Shown piece after piece: positions 45,241 through 52,446 of a stretch of 64,000 nt of DNA. Positions within the stretch are counted from its first letter, which is position 1. Each line of letters starts with the position of its first letter. This DNA comes from Acidobacteriota bacterium (GTDB lineage Bacteria; Acidobacteriota; Blastocatellia; Pyrinomonadales; Pyrinomonadaceae), in contig JAOAPY010000030.1 of NCBI GenBank assembly GCA_025463135.1, positions 62,001-126,000 on the forward strand, read 5' to 3'. The notes below the pieces were generated by a model. That model made no database searches. It was given only the letters and a program-made list of their open reading frames with translations, and was not told the origin of the DNA. Both the position numbers and the translations under genes were made by a program.

Positions 45241-45250
45241 TGAGGAATCT

Positions 45251-45841
45251 ATGCAGGGAGACTCGGCGGCAAACGTGGCGACTACGGCAGAAGAGCCGGC
45301 AGTTTATCGGGTGAACTCTCGCGAGAGTCGTTTTACCGTGCAGGCTTTTGCGGAAGGACTGTTTTCTGCTTTTGGTCACAATCCAAAGTTGAAAGCCGGC
45401 GATTTCTCGGGCGAGGTGCAGTTTCACCCGGATAGGCTGGAAGCATCTTCCCTGCAGTTCTCCGTCAAGGCCGATTCGCTTTCGGTGAGCGATGATGTGA
45501 GCGAGAAGGACCGCCGCGAGATCGAGCGAATGATGAAAGAGGACGTGTTGGAGATTTCAAAGTATCCCGACATCATTTTCCAGAGCAAGTCGGTTACCGC
45601 GGATCGCATCTATGAAGGGTTTTACCGCGTGAAGATTAGCGGCCGGCTTTCGCTGCACGGTAACACCCGCAATCAATTGATCGACAGCCAGGTGCGGTTG
45701 GTGGAAAATGGTTTACGCGCGGAAGGCGAAGCAACCTTGGGCCAGAGCGATTTCGGGATCAAGCGAGTCTCAGTTGCGGGCGGTACGCTGAAGGTCAAGG
45801 ACGAGGTCAAGATCTCGTTCTTAATCGTAGCGGAAAAGTAG
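45251..45841 (+). CDS. YceI-like isoprenoid-binding family protein, without signal peptide
   Basis: This is a lipocalin-like beta-barrel: YRVNSRESRFTVQAFAEGLFSAFGHNPKLKAGDFSGEV, the FHPDRLEASSLQFSV strand pair, MMKEDVLEISKYPDIIFQS and the C-terminal GTLKVKDEVKISFLI. YceI family proteins bind long-chain polyprenyl lipids (polyprenyl phosphates or quinones). Most YceI proteins are periplasmic; this one has no signal peptide, so it should be cytosolic. Its place in the hydrogenase operon suggests a quinone- or lipid-handling role for the enzyme (inference). The ATG at 45251 follows GATGAGGAA and is preferred to an upstream GTG. The stop TAG is shared with a family-B repeat. Confidence 0.85.
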   Translation: MQGDSAANVATTAEEPAVYRVNSRESRFTVQAFAEGLFSAFGHNPKLKAGDFSGEVQFHPDRLEASSLQFSVKADSLSVSDDVSEKDRREIERMMKEDVLEISKYPDIIFQSKSVTADRIYEGFYRVKISGRLSLHGNTRNQLIDSQVRLVENGLRAEGEATLGQSDFGIKRVSVAGGTLKVKDEVKISFLIVAEK

Positions 45842-45925
45842 GACAGACCTGAGTCTGTGTGACTTGCGATACCACCCCAGCGGCATCTGACGAGCCGCAA
45901 ATCGCAGATTGAAGTCTGAGCTACT
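45839..45925. repeat. Inverted-repeat element family B, copy 3
   Basis: TAGGACAGACCTGAGTCTGT begins on the yceI stop codon; the right arm GCAGATTGAAGTCTGAGCTA ends at 45923. Confidence 0.78.
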
Positions 45926-45929
45926 TCTT

Positions 45930-46373
45930 ATGCACGAGCTGTCCATCGCCATGAGCATGATCGAGATGGCCACTGAAGAGGCCGCTGGCCGGGGAGACAC
46001 GCGTGTGAGCGCACTCCATCTAAAGCTGGGACCACTCTCAGGCGTCGTAAAGGACGCCCTCTTATTTTCCTACGAGGTAGCCAGCCAGGGTACGCCGCTC
46101 GAAGGCTCGCGGTTGGTGATCGAAGAAGTGCCGGTGATTGTTTATTGTCCTGAGTGTGACCAGGAACGCATCATTGATTCAATTCAACGATTCTGTTGTC
46201 CCGTTTGCGAAACGTTGACACCAACCGTAGTGCAGGGTAAAGAGCTGCTGGTCGTGGCCCTGGAGCTCGAGCCCTGGCCCGTTAATAGCGCAGGCATCGC
46301 AGGCGATCAGCCTACCTGGGTTACCGAACTCCCTGCCGCCGCCGGCTCAATGGAAACCGAGATAACATCATGA
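45930..46373 (+). CDS. hypA: HypA nickel metallochaperone
   Basis: HypA delivers nickel with HypB to the hydrogenase large subunit. The mature N-terminus MHELSIAMS places His2, a nickel ligand; the structural zinc site is CPECD (near residue 73) and CPVCE (near 87). The start at 45930 is fixed by this MHE motif (an in-frame start 21 nt upstream is ignored). The 147-residue length is slightly longer than typical (about 115), with a C-terminal tail. It overlaps hypB by four bases. Confidence 0.94.
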   Translation: MHELSIAMSMIEMATEEAAGRGDTRVSALHLKLGPLSGVVKDALLFSYEVASQGTPLEGSRLVIEEVPVIVYCPECDQERIIDSIQRFCCPVCETLTPTVVQGKELLVVALELEPWPVNSAGIAGDQPTWVTELPAAAGSMETEITS

Positions 46374-47089
46374 GCACACAACCCCGTCTGGTCGAAGTAC
46401 GACAGAACGTGCTGAAGCAAAATGATCTGCTGGCGCGCAGTTTACGACAACAATTTAAGGATGCCGGAGTTCAGGTTATTAGTCTTGTTTCCAGCCCCGG
46501 GGCGGGCAAGACCATGCTGCTGGAAAAAATGTTGACGTTGCTGCGGCCTCAATGGCGCGTCGCGGCGCTGGTGGGCGACCTGGCAACCGAAAACGATGCT
46601 GCAAGGCTCGCGCGCAGCCAGGCTCCAGTCAAACAAATCACCACCGGCACTGTTTGCCATCTCGATGCGGAGATGGTCCAGCGCGCGCTCACTGATTGGG
46701 ACCTGGCCGATCTCGACTGCCTGTTCATCGAAAATGTCGGCAACCTGGTTTGTCCTTCCAGTTATGATCTCGGCGAAGAGTTGCGCCTGGTGCTAATGTC
46801 TGTGACTGAAGGCGAAGACAAGCCGCTGAAGTACCCGACGATATTCAACACCGCGGACGTGGCTGTGATTACGAAAATGGATTTAGCGGCGGCGACGGAA
46901 TTTGATTCGGCTACCGCTCACGCTAATATTCAATCAGTGCGACCCGGGATGATCGTTTTCGAAGTGTCCGGAAAGACCGGCACGGGGCTGCCGGAGTTGT
47001 TGCAGTATCTTAATCCGCGGCTCGTGCCTGCGGCAATATTCAGTAGTGAATCTCAACTGGCAAACAGTGGCATCCCAGAGGGAGTCTAA
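46370..47089 (+). CDS. hypB: HypB GTPase
   Basis: This SIMIBI-class GTPase drives nickel transfer from HypA. P-loop SSPGAGKT near 42, GDLATENDA near 70, TTGTVCHLDAEMV near 95 with the conserved Cys-His metal site, IENVGNLVCPSSYDLGE near 125 and NTADVAVITKMDL near 163 are all present. The N-terminal His-rich nickel-storage stretch found in some HypB proteins is absent, which fits the separate His-rich permease and HypA. Overlaps hypA (ATGA) and is six bases from hypC. Confidence 0.95.
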   Translation: MSTQPRLVEVRQNVLKQNDLLARSLRQQFKDAGVQVISLVSSPGAGKTMLLEKMLTLLRPQWRVAALVGDLATENDAARLARSQAPVKQITTGTVCHLDAEMVQRALTDWDLADLDCLFIENVGNLVCPSSYDLGEELRLVLMSVTEGEDKPLKYPTIFNTADVAVITKMDLAAATEFDSATAHANIQSVRPGMIVFEVSGKTGTGLPELLQYLNPRLVPAAIFSSESQLANSGIPEGV

Positions 47090-47094
47090 CTTTT

Positions 47095-47361
47095 ATGTGC
47101 CTCGCCATTCCCGGAAAAATCGTCGAGATTGTTGACGTGGAAAACTGCATCGCCAAGGTTGAAGTAGGCGGCGTCAAGCGCAACGTCAATATTGGCATGC
47201 TGGACAAGGACGAGGCGCGCATCGGCGATTACGTCTTGATTCATGTGGGCTTTGCCATGAGCAAAGTCGATGAGAAAGAAGCTGAAGAAACCCTGCGAAC
47301 GCTGCAGGAGTTAGGGCAGTATCAGGAAGAGTTTGAGCAGTTTAGTAGTTCAGACAACTGA
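47095..47361 (+). CDS. hypC: HypC chaperone
   Basis: This 88-residue small chaperone ferries the Fe(CN)2CO unit with HypD. The N-terminal MCLAIPGKIVEI with the essential Cys2 is canonical; MLDKDEARIGDYVLIHVGFAMSKVDEKEAEETL follows. The ribosome site is in the hypB end. Complete and typical. Confidence 0.95.
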   Translation: MCLAIPGKIVEIVDVENCIAKVEVGGVKRNVNIGMLDKDEARIGDYVLIHVGFAMSKVDEKEAEETLRTLQELGQYQEEFEQFSSSDN

Positions 47362-47371
47362 ACTTGTTCTT

Positions 47372-47396
47372 TGATCTTTGTACTTTGCTGTTCTGT
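47372..47396. repeat. Heptanucleotide array (ATCTTTG/TACTTTG)n
   Basis: Three to four 7-nt units right after the hypC stop, in the opposite orientation to the CAAAG-type arrays. Confidence 0.6.
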
Positions 47397-47434
47397 TATT
47401 AAAGTTCTCGTAACAAGAGCGGCTGTCTACTGGA

Positions 47435-47607
47435 CATTTTGGTTTTCGTCCCGCAGAGACGAAATGTTTTTAGGGGCGAAATCGCAATAGCTATCTCAGC
47501 TACGCAGGCGCGCAATACGCGTTGCCATCATTTCGCTCCTTCGGAGCTTTAAGTTCTTTAGGATTGCCGGTTCTATAAACATTTCGTCCCTCCGGGGCTG
47601 AAAACCA
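47435..47607. repeat. Element family D, copy 3
   Basis: GGTTTTCGTCCCGC-AGAGACGAAATGTTTTTAGG at the left mirrors CTATAAACATTTCGTCCCTC-GGGGCTGAAAACC at the right; TTTCGCTCCTTCGGAGC lies inside as in the other copies. Confidence 0.8.
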
Positions 47608-47633
47608 GGAGCTAAGAACTAAAGACGGTTCTT

Positions 47634-48359
47634 ATGACCAAGGCCTCAGAAGACTTTTCGCGAGCGTTTTATCCCTTCCTTCACGGCAACGAGAAGGAGC
47701 CGGGAGAGTTGCGGGAGGAATTGCGCTTTTCACTGCTGACCAAAGCACGCGAGAGTATCGAGGTCAAACAGTCGTTCTTTGAAGAGAATAAGGACAGGAT
47801 CCTGGATGCGGCGATAGCCATCGCGCGATCCTATCAGCGTGGCAGAAAACTTTTGGTTTGTGGGAACGGCGGGTCGGCGACGGATGCGCAACACGTGGCG
47901 GTCGAATTCATGCACCCGATTACCGTGGGCCGAAAAGCGCTGCCGGCTATTTGCCTCAGCAATGACATGGCGATGGTGACCGCGGTCTCAAACGATGTCG
48001 GATTCGCGGATGTCTATGTGCGCCAGATAATTGCGCTGGGTCAGGAGGGCGACGTGCTGTTGGGCATCTCGACCAGCGGCAATTCCGAAAACCTTTTGCA
48101 TGCCTTTGCCACCGGCCGGCGCATGGGCCTGACGACCATCGGCTTTGCGGGAAATGATGGTGGCAAGATGGAAGAATTGGCCGCCGCAGGCCTGCTCGAC
48201 TTTTGCTTGAGTGTGCCTACGGCGAGCATTCATCGCATACAGGAAACGCATGTCACGCTTTACCACATAATCTGGGACCTGGTGCATACGCTGTTGCAGT
48301 CGCCCGCGCTGCTGTCCGAACCGGTTGCGGTGACGAGTGAATCAAATGGCAATGGATGA
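47634..48359 (+). CDS. SIS-domain isomerase (GmhA-like)
   Basis: The 241-residue sugar isomerase domain protein has LLVCGNGGSATDAQHVAVEF (phosphosugar site) near 77, GISTSGNSENLL near 143 and QETHVTLYHIIWDLVH near 203, all hallmarks of sedoheptulose-7-phosphate isomerases. GmhA makes ADP-heptose precursors, but here it lies between hypC and hypD, and no other heptose genes are near. Similar SIS genes occur inside group 1h hydrogenase loci elsewhere, so its role may be linked to hydrogenase. An extended N-terminus (about 30 residues) is unusual for GmhA (about 190). Confidence 0.85.
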   Translation: MTKASEDFSRAFYPFLHGNEKEPGELREELRFSLLTKARESIEVKQSFFEENKDRILDAAIAIARSYQRGRKLLVCGNGGSATDAQHVAVEFMHPITVGRKALPAICLSNDMAMVTAVSNDVGFADVYVRQIIALGQEGDVLLGISTSGNSENLLHAFATGRRMGLTTIGFAGNDGGKMEELAAAGLLDFCLSVPTASIHRIQETHVTLYHIIWDLVHTLLQSPALLSEPVAVTSESNGNG

Positions 48360-48369
48360 GGATTGCTCT

Positions 48370-48500
48370 GATCGTAAATTGACGATTGTTTAGAAAGGCC
48401 ACTTTTGCTTTGCGATCTTTTAGAAAGGCACCTGGGCTTTGGCGATCGTTTAGAGAGGCACTTGTGCCCCCACGTGAGGCGGACAAGTTCGCTTTCTAAA
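48370..48500. repeat. Imperfect direct repeats (GATCGTTTAGAAAGGCACTTG)n
   Basis: Three units of about 33 nt start at 48381, 48412 and 48443, sharing TTTAGARAGGCAC and GGCTTTG words. GCGGACAAGTTCGCTTTCTAAA closes it in reverse. Related words lie at 23250 and 33788. Confidence 0.7.
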
Positions 48501-48546
48501 TGACTCATCACGACAAAATCGAGAACCAACCACGAAGAGCAAATTC

Positions 48547-49671
48547 ATGAAATACATCGACGAGTACCGACAGGGTGACATTGCGGCCAGGTTGGCAGAG
48601 CAGATTGCCGCTCTGACTGATCGGCCCTTGAAGCTGATGGAAGTCTGTGGCGGCCACACGCACAGCATCTTCAAGTACGGCATCGAAGATTTGCTGCCGC
48701 CCAACATAGAAATGATCCATGGACCGGGCTGCCCTGTTTGCGTGATACCGCTGGGTCGAGTCGATGATTCAATGTCCATAGCGCAAACGCCGGGAGTGAT
48801 CTTCACAACCTTTGGCGACGCGATGCGCGTGCCCGGCTCAAAGACGAGTTTGTTGGGAGCCAAAGCGGCCGGCGCTGACGTGCGCATGGTTTACTCGCCC
48901 CTCGACGCGCTAAAGATTGCCAAAAAGAACCCGGACAGGGACGTAGTCTTCTTCGCCCTCGGCTTTGAAACCACCGCGCCTTCAACGGCGATGACCTTGT
49001 TGCAGGCGGCGAAGGACGACGTGCCGAACTTTACGGTCTTCTGCAATCACATCATGATCGTACCCGCGCTCAAGGCCCTGCTCGACTCGCCTGATCTGAA
49101 GCTCGACGGCTTTGTAGGTCCCGGTCATGTGAGCACCGTCATTGGCACGCGTCCTTACGATTTTGTGCCCAACGAATACGGCAAGCCGGTGGTGGTCGCG
49201 GGTTTTGAACCGCTCGACGTGCTGCAATCGGTATACATGCTGGTCAAGCAAATTGTCGAAGGGCGGGCAGAGATTGAAAACCAATACGCGCGCGTGGTCT
49301 TCCGCGACGGAAACCGCCGAGCACTCGAGGCCATCTTTGAGGTCTTCGAACCGCGGGAATATTTTGAGTGGCGCGGACTGGGGTCGATCGCCCATAGCGG
49401 AATGAAGCTGAACGCAAAGTATTCGCGTTTCGATGCAGAGCTGAAGTTCAGCGTGCCCGGGTTGCGCATCGCCGATCCCAAAGCCTGCCAGTGTGGCGAG
49501 ATATTAAAGGGAGTCAAGAAACCCTGGGAGTGCAAAGTCTTCGGCACCGCTTGCACGCCGGAAACGCCGATTGGATCCTGCATGGTTTCTTCCGAAGGAG
49601 CCTGTGCCGCTTATTACAACTTTGGTCGCCTGTCGAAAGTCGCCGAGCGCTCGACGGGGCACACTGGGTAG
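48547..49671 (+). CDS. hypD: HypD Fe-S scaffold
   Basis: HypD with HypC assembles the Fe(CN)2CO group. Motifs: MEVCGGHTHSIFKYGI near 32, GPGCPVCVIP near 59, TFGDAMRVPGS near 85, ALGFETTAPSTA near 138, FVGPGHVSTVIG near 184, and C-terminal cluster cysteines in KACQCGEILKGVKKPWECKVFGTACTPETPIGSCMVSSEGACAAYY. Length 374 is normal. The stop TAG is the start of a family-B repeat. Confidence 0.96.
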   Translation: MKYIDEYRQGDIAARLAEQIAALTDRPLKLMEVCGGHTHSIFKYGIEDLLPPNIEMIHGPGCPVCVIPLGRVDDSMSIAQTPGVIFTTFGDAMRVPGSKTSLLGAKAAGADVRMVYSPLDALKIAKKNPDRDVVFFALGFETTAPSTAMTLLQAAKDDVPNFTVFCNHIMIVPALKALLDSPDLKLDGFVGPGHVSTVIGTRPYDFVPNEYGKPVVVAGFEPLDVLQSVYMLVKQIVEGRAEIENQYARVVFRDGNRRALEAIFEVFEPREYFEWRGLGSIAHSGMKLNAKYSRFDAELKFSVPGLRIADPKACQCGEILKGVKKPWECKVFGTACTPETPIGSCMVSSEGACAAYYNFGRLSKVAERSTGHTG

Positions 49672-49754
49672 CATTAGATTTCAGTCTGTGTCGCGTTAAG
49701 GTGTCACTCAAGCAGAATCTACTGCCGCGAGCCACAGACTGAAGTCTGTGCTAC
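49669..49754. repeat. Inverted-repeat element family B, copy 4
   Basis: TAGCATTAGATTTCAGTCTG begins on the hypD stop; the right arm CACAGACTGAAGTCTGTGCT (49733-49752) lies just before hypE. Confidence 0.85.
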
Positions 49755-49764
49755 CACAACAGCA

Positions 49765-50874
49765 ATGGCCACTATATTCACACCATCGCCGCTGTTCGAA
49801 CGCGTGGAACGCGCGCGGCGCCGCAAGCATAAGCTGCGCGATGAATACATCACGCTTGCCCATGGCAGCGGCGGCAAGGCCATGCACGAGCTGGTCGAAG
49901 GACTCTTCCTCGAATACCTTCGCAACCCCATGCTCGAATTGCTCGAGGATCAGGCCGTATTCGACGTAGGCAACGGCAACGGCGCCGCACGCCTGGCCTT
50001 TACGACCGATTCGTACGTGGTCACACCGATCTTTTTTCCCGGCGGCGACATTGGCAAACTCGCCGTGCATGGCACCGTCAACGACATCGCGATGAGTGGC
50101 GCGCGGCCGCTCTATCTTTCCGCCGGTTTTATCCTCGAGGAAGGATTTCCCATTGCGGACCTAAAACGCGTGCTCGAATCAATGCGCGACGCGGCCGCCG
50201 AAGCCGGCGTGGCGGTGGTTACCGGCGACACAAAAGTTGTCGAGAAGGGGACGGCTGATAAGATTTTTATCAACACCTCGGGCATTGGCTTGATCGAAAC
50301 CCCAGTCAAGCTCTCGGCTGCGAATGCCCGGCCCGGCGATAAAGTGATCTTGAGCGGCACGATTGGCGATCACGGCACCACCATCATGATTGCGCGCGGC
50401 GAGTTGGAGTTGGAAACTGAGATCGAGAGCGACAGCGCGCCTCTCCATTCGCTGGTGCAGGAAATGCTGGATGAAGCCGCGCGTGTGTCCACGGTCGAGG
50501 CGATTCATTGCCTGCGCGATCCGACGCGCGGCGGTGTAGCCACGACACTGAATGAGATAGCGCTGACTTCGGAGGTTTGTATTCAGATTTCCGAGGATCG
50601 CATCCCGGTCCGCGAAGAGGTGCACGGCGCCTGTGAAATTCTCGGGCTCGATCCACTTTATGTTGCCAATGAGGGCAAGCTCGTGGCGATAGTGGCCCCT
50701 GAAGTTGCCGAAGCGCTGGTGGCCCGCATGCGACAGCATCGCCACGGTCTGAAAGCCTGCATCATCGGGGAAGTAAAGGAAGATCCACGCGGCATTGTGG
50801 CCATGGTCACCGGTTTTGGCGGCACGCGCATAGTCGACATGCTTGCCGGTGAGCAGTTGCCGCGGATATGCTGA
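49765..50874 (+). CDS. hypE: HypE cyanide-ligand synthase
   Basis: HypE receives the carbamoyl group from HypF on its C-terminal Cys and dehydrates it to thiocyanate. The C-terminus ends PRIC, the required motif. AIR-synthase-type ATP motifs are present (HGSGGKAMHELVEGLF near 33, VHGTVNDIAMSGARPLYLSAGF near 101, VVTGDTKVVEKG near 153, IHCLRDPTRGGVATTLNEIA near 252). It completes the hypABCDE set; hypF is 17 kb upstream on the same strand. Start ATG 49765 lies just after the family-B repeat. Confidence 0.96.
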   Translation: MATIFTPSPLFERVERARRRKHKLRDEYITLAHGSGGKAMHELVEGLFLEYLRNPMLELLEDQAVFDVGNGNGAARLAFTTDSYVVTPIFFPGGDIGKLAVHGTVNDIAMSGARPLYLSAGFILEEGFPIADLKRVLESMRDAAAEAGVAVVTGDTKVVEKGTADKIFINTSGIGLIETPVKLSAANARPGDKVILSGTIGDHGTTIMIARGELELETEIESDSAPLHSLVQEMLDEAARVSTVEAIHCLRDPTRGGVATTLNEIALTSEVCIQISEDRIPVREEVHGACEILGLDPLYVANEGKLVAIVAPEVAEALVARMRQHRHGLKACIIGEVKEDPRGIVAMVTGFGGTRIVDMLAGEQLPRIC

Positions 50875-50885
50875 GGGCAAAGCTG

Positions 50886-50922
50886 GACTTTGGTCTTTGG
50901 ACTTTGGTCTTTGTGCTTCTGC
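50886..50922. repeat. Heptanucleotide array (GACTTTG/GTCTTTG)n
   Basis: Five 7-nt units after hypE; same unit class as CAAAGAC arrays, inverted. Confidence 0.75.
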
Positions 50923-50994
50923 GTTATTCTTCGAGGTTCTTCTCCAGGCCTTTTTCTTCATCCACTAGTAGTCTATTTCCTGGTCCGCTTGGGA

Positions 50995-51300
50995 GCGCAC
51001 TCTTCGCGGCTTTACCGCCGCACAGTGCGATAAGGCTCCGCCTTACCGAGCAGTCTCTCATTAAATCTTGAGGCTATGCCTCGATGCTGGAAGCTGAGGC
51101 ATAGCCTTACCGAAGCTGCGGTTCGCCTTCCTCTCTCATTCTCACCCGGTTTCAACCGGGTGAGAGATGGCCTCTTCCAAATTTGTCTGTCAACCGTTTC
51201 AACGGTTTCCCCACTCCTGAGTTACAGACTTGTGGGGATAGACTTGAATGACGAAAGAGGAAACCGTTGAAACCGGGTGAGAATGAGATGAAGCCAAAAC
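50995..51300. repeat. Element family E copy 2 and family J inverted repeat
   Basis: 50995-51118 repeats the family E words (GCACAGTGCGATAAGGCTCC, TTGAGGCTATGCCTCGATG, GAGGCATAGCCTTACCG). 51139-51292 is a second inverted repeat: TCTCATTCTCACCCGGTTTC and AACCGGGTGAGA, with AACCGTTTCAACGGTTT in the middle and GAAACCGTTGAAACCGGGTG reversed at 51258-51280. 51340-51535 holds family B and L words (GCCAGTCTGTAATAC, GACAGACTGAAAAGTCTGTG). No gene supported between 50875 and 51631. Confidence 0.75.
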
Positions 51301-51631
51301 TGATGTACGCGTTGAGACACTTGATCAAGGCTTTCTTCAGTGTGTGGATCCACGTACAAAGGCTGCCAGTCTGTAATACAACTCGGCGACAGACTGAAAA
51401 GTCTGTGCTACGTGCGGGCCAGGTATTGCGACTGTTATGTACTGCAGGATGCCAGCCTGCAGAGCCCTCGGCAGCGGCATGCCAGCCAGACAGTCGAACT
51501 TGAAGAGGCTTCGAACTTCCAACTCTTGACGGACCTTGTTGACGGCTTCGAAGTTTGAAGTTTACGCGAATCTGACTATAGTCAAACCGCTTGTTTGCCT
51601 ACATAATCACGAACGAGCCAAAAGAAATGCT

Positions 51632-52339
51632 ATGGAAGAAGTTCGAAGGGTAAGCCGTCGCGGCGCCGATTTGTATGGCAAGCTGAGAGCCGGCCGAAAA
51701 ATTAATCCTGAACCTCGTTGGCCCGCATTGGTGGCGCTGTTGGCTGTCGGTGGATTGCACGCAGCCTTGCCATCATCCCTGGGGTTCGGCGGACCGCGCT
51801 GGCTGGTCCTGGGCGTTCTGGGAGGGTTGGTCATCCCCGCGCTCCTCTTTCATCGTAGCGGTCAACATCACCTCCACCACGGCGCGGGCTATGTTCTGAA
51901 CACGATTGTCACCGTCGTCTTGATCTGGTCGCTTGCGCTCCTGCTGAGGGCCCTCGCCGAACATCAGCTTACGCCGTCTGAGATCCTGCGCTCGGCAGGC
52001 GCGCTTTGGCTCTCAAACATTCTGGTCTTCGCGTCGTGGTACTGGCATTTGGATGGAGGCGGACCACATATTCGAGAGTTAACTCCCGGGCATACTGATG
52101 GAGCATTTCTGTTTCCGCAGATGACCATGGCTCCGGACATCAAGATCGCTGCCGGCGAACACGAGTGGGAACCGAACTTCGTTGACTATTTGTTCCTGGC
52201 CTTCAACACCAGCAGTGCTTTCTCGCCGACCGACGTTCCCGTGCTCTCGCGCTGGGCCAAGCTGCTGATGATGGTCCAGTCACTGATTTCGCTGTTGGTA
52301 ATAGCCCTACTCGCCGCCCGCGCCGTGAATATTCTTTAG
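51632..52339 (+). CDS. DUF1345-like integral membrane protein
   Basis: The 235-residue protein has about five hydrophobic segments after a basic N-terminus (around 30-50, 55-75, 88-112, 128-146, 208-232). The C-terminal part DYLFLAFNTSSAFSPTDVPVLSRWAKLLMMVQSLISLLVIALL resembles DUF1345 proteins and, more loosely, the last pore helix/transmembrane pair of two-helix channels. A start at 51632 is chosen (frame opens earlier in repeat DNA at 51536). Transport substrate unknown. Confidence 0.7.
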   Translation: MEEVRRVSRRGADLYGKLRAGRKINPEPRWPALVALLAVGGLHAALPSSLGFGGPRWLVLGVLGGLVIPALLFHRSGQHHLHHGAGYVLNTIVTVVLIWSLALLLRALAEHQLTPSEILRSAGALWLSNILVFASWYWHLDGGGPHIRELTPGHTDGAFLFPQMTMAPDIKIAAGEHEWEPNFVDYLFLAFNTSSAFSPTDVPVLSRWAKLLMMVQSLISLLVIALLAARAVNIL

Positions 52340-52346
52340 GAGGGAA

Positions 52347-52398
52347 GGGACGATAGACGTTGGACCATGGACGATGGCGGATGGATCACAGATGATAG
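52347..52398. repeat. Heptanucleotide array (GACGATG-type)
   Basis: Six to seven degenerate 7-nt units (GACGATA, GACGTTG, GACCATG, GACGATG, GCGGATG). Confidence 0.65.
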
Positions 52399-52446
52399 CT
52401 CGCATCTCTCCACTTAGATTCCACAGTTTATTCGTCTAAGGTCTGC

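Noticed and set aside
47634-48359. Heptose/LPS biosynthesis locus
   Set aside because: Only the GmhA-like gene is present; no hldE, gmhB or glycosyltransferases are near.
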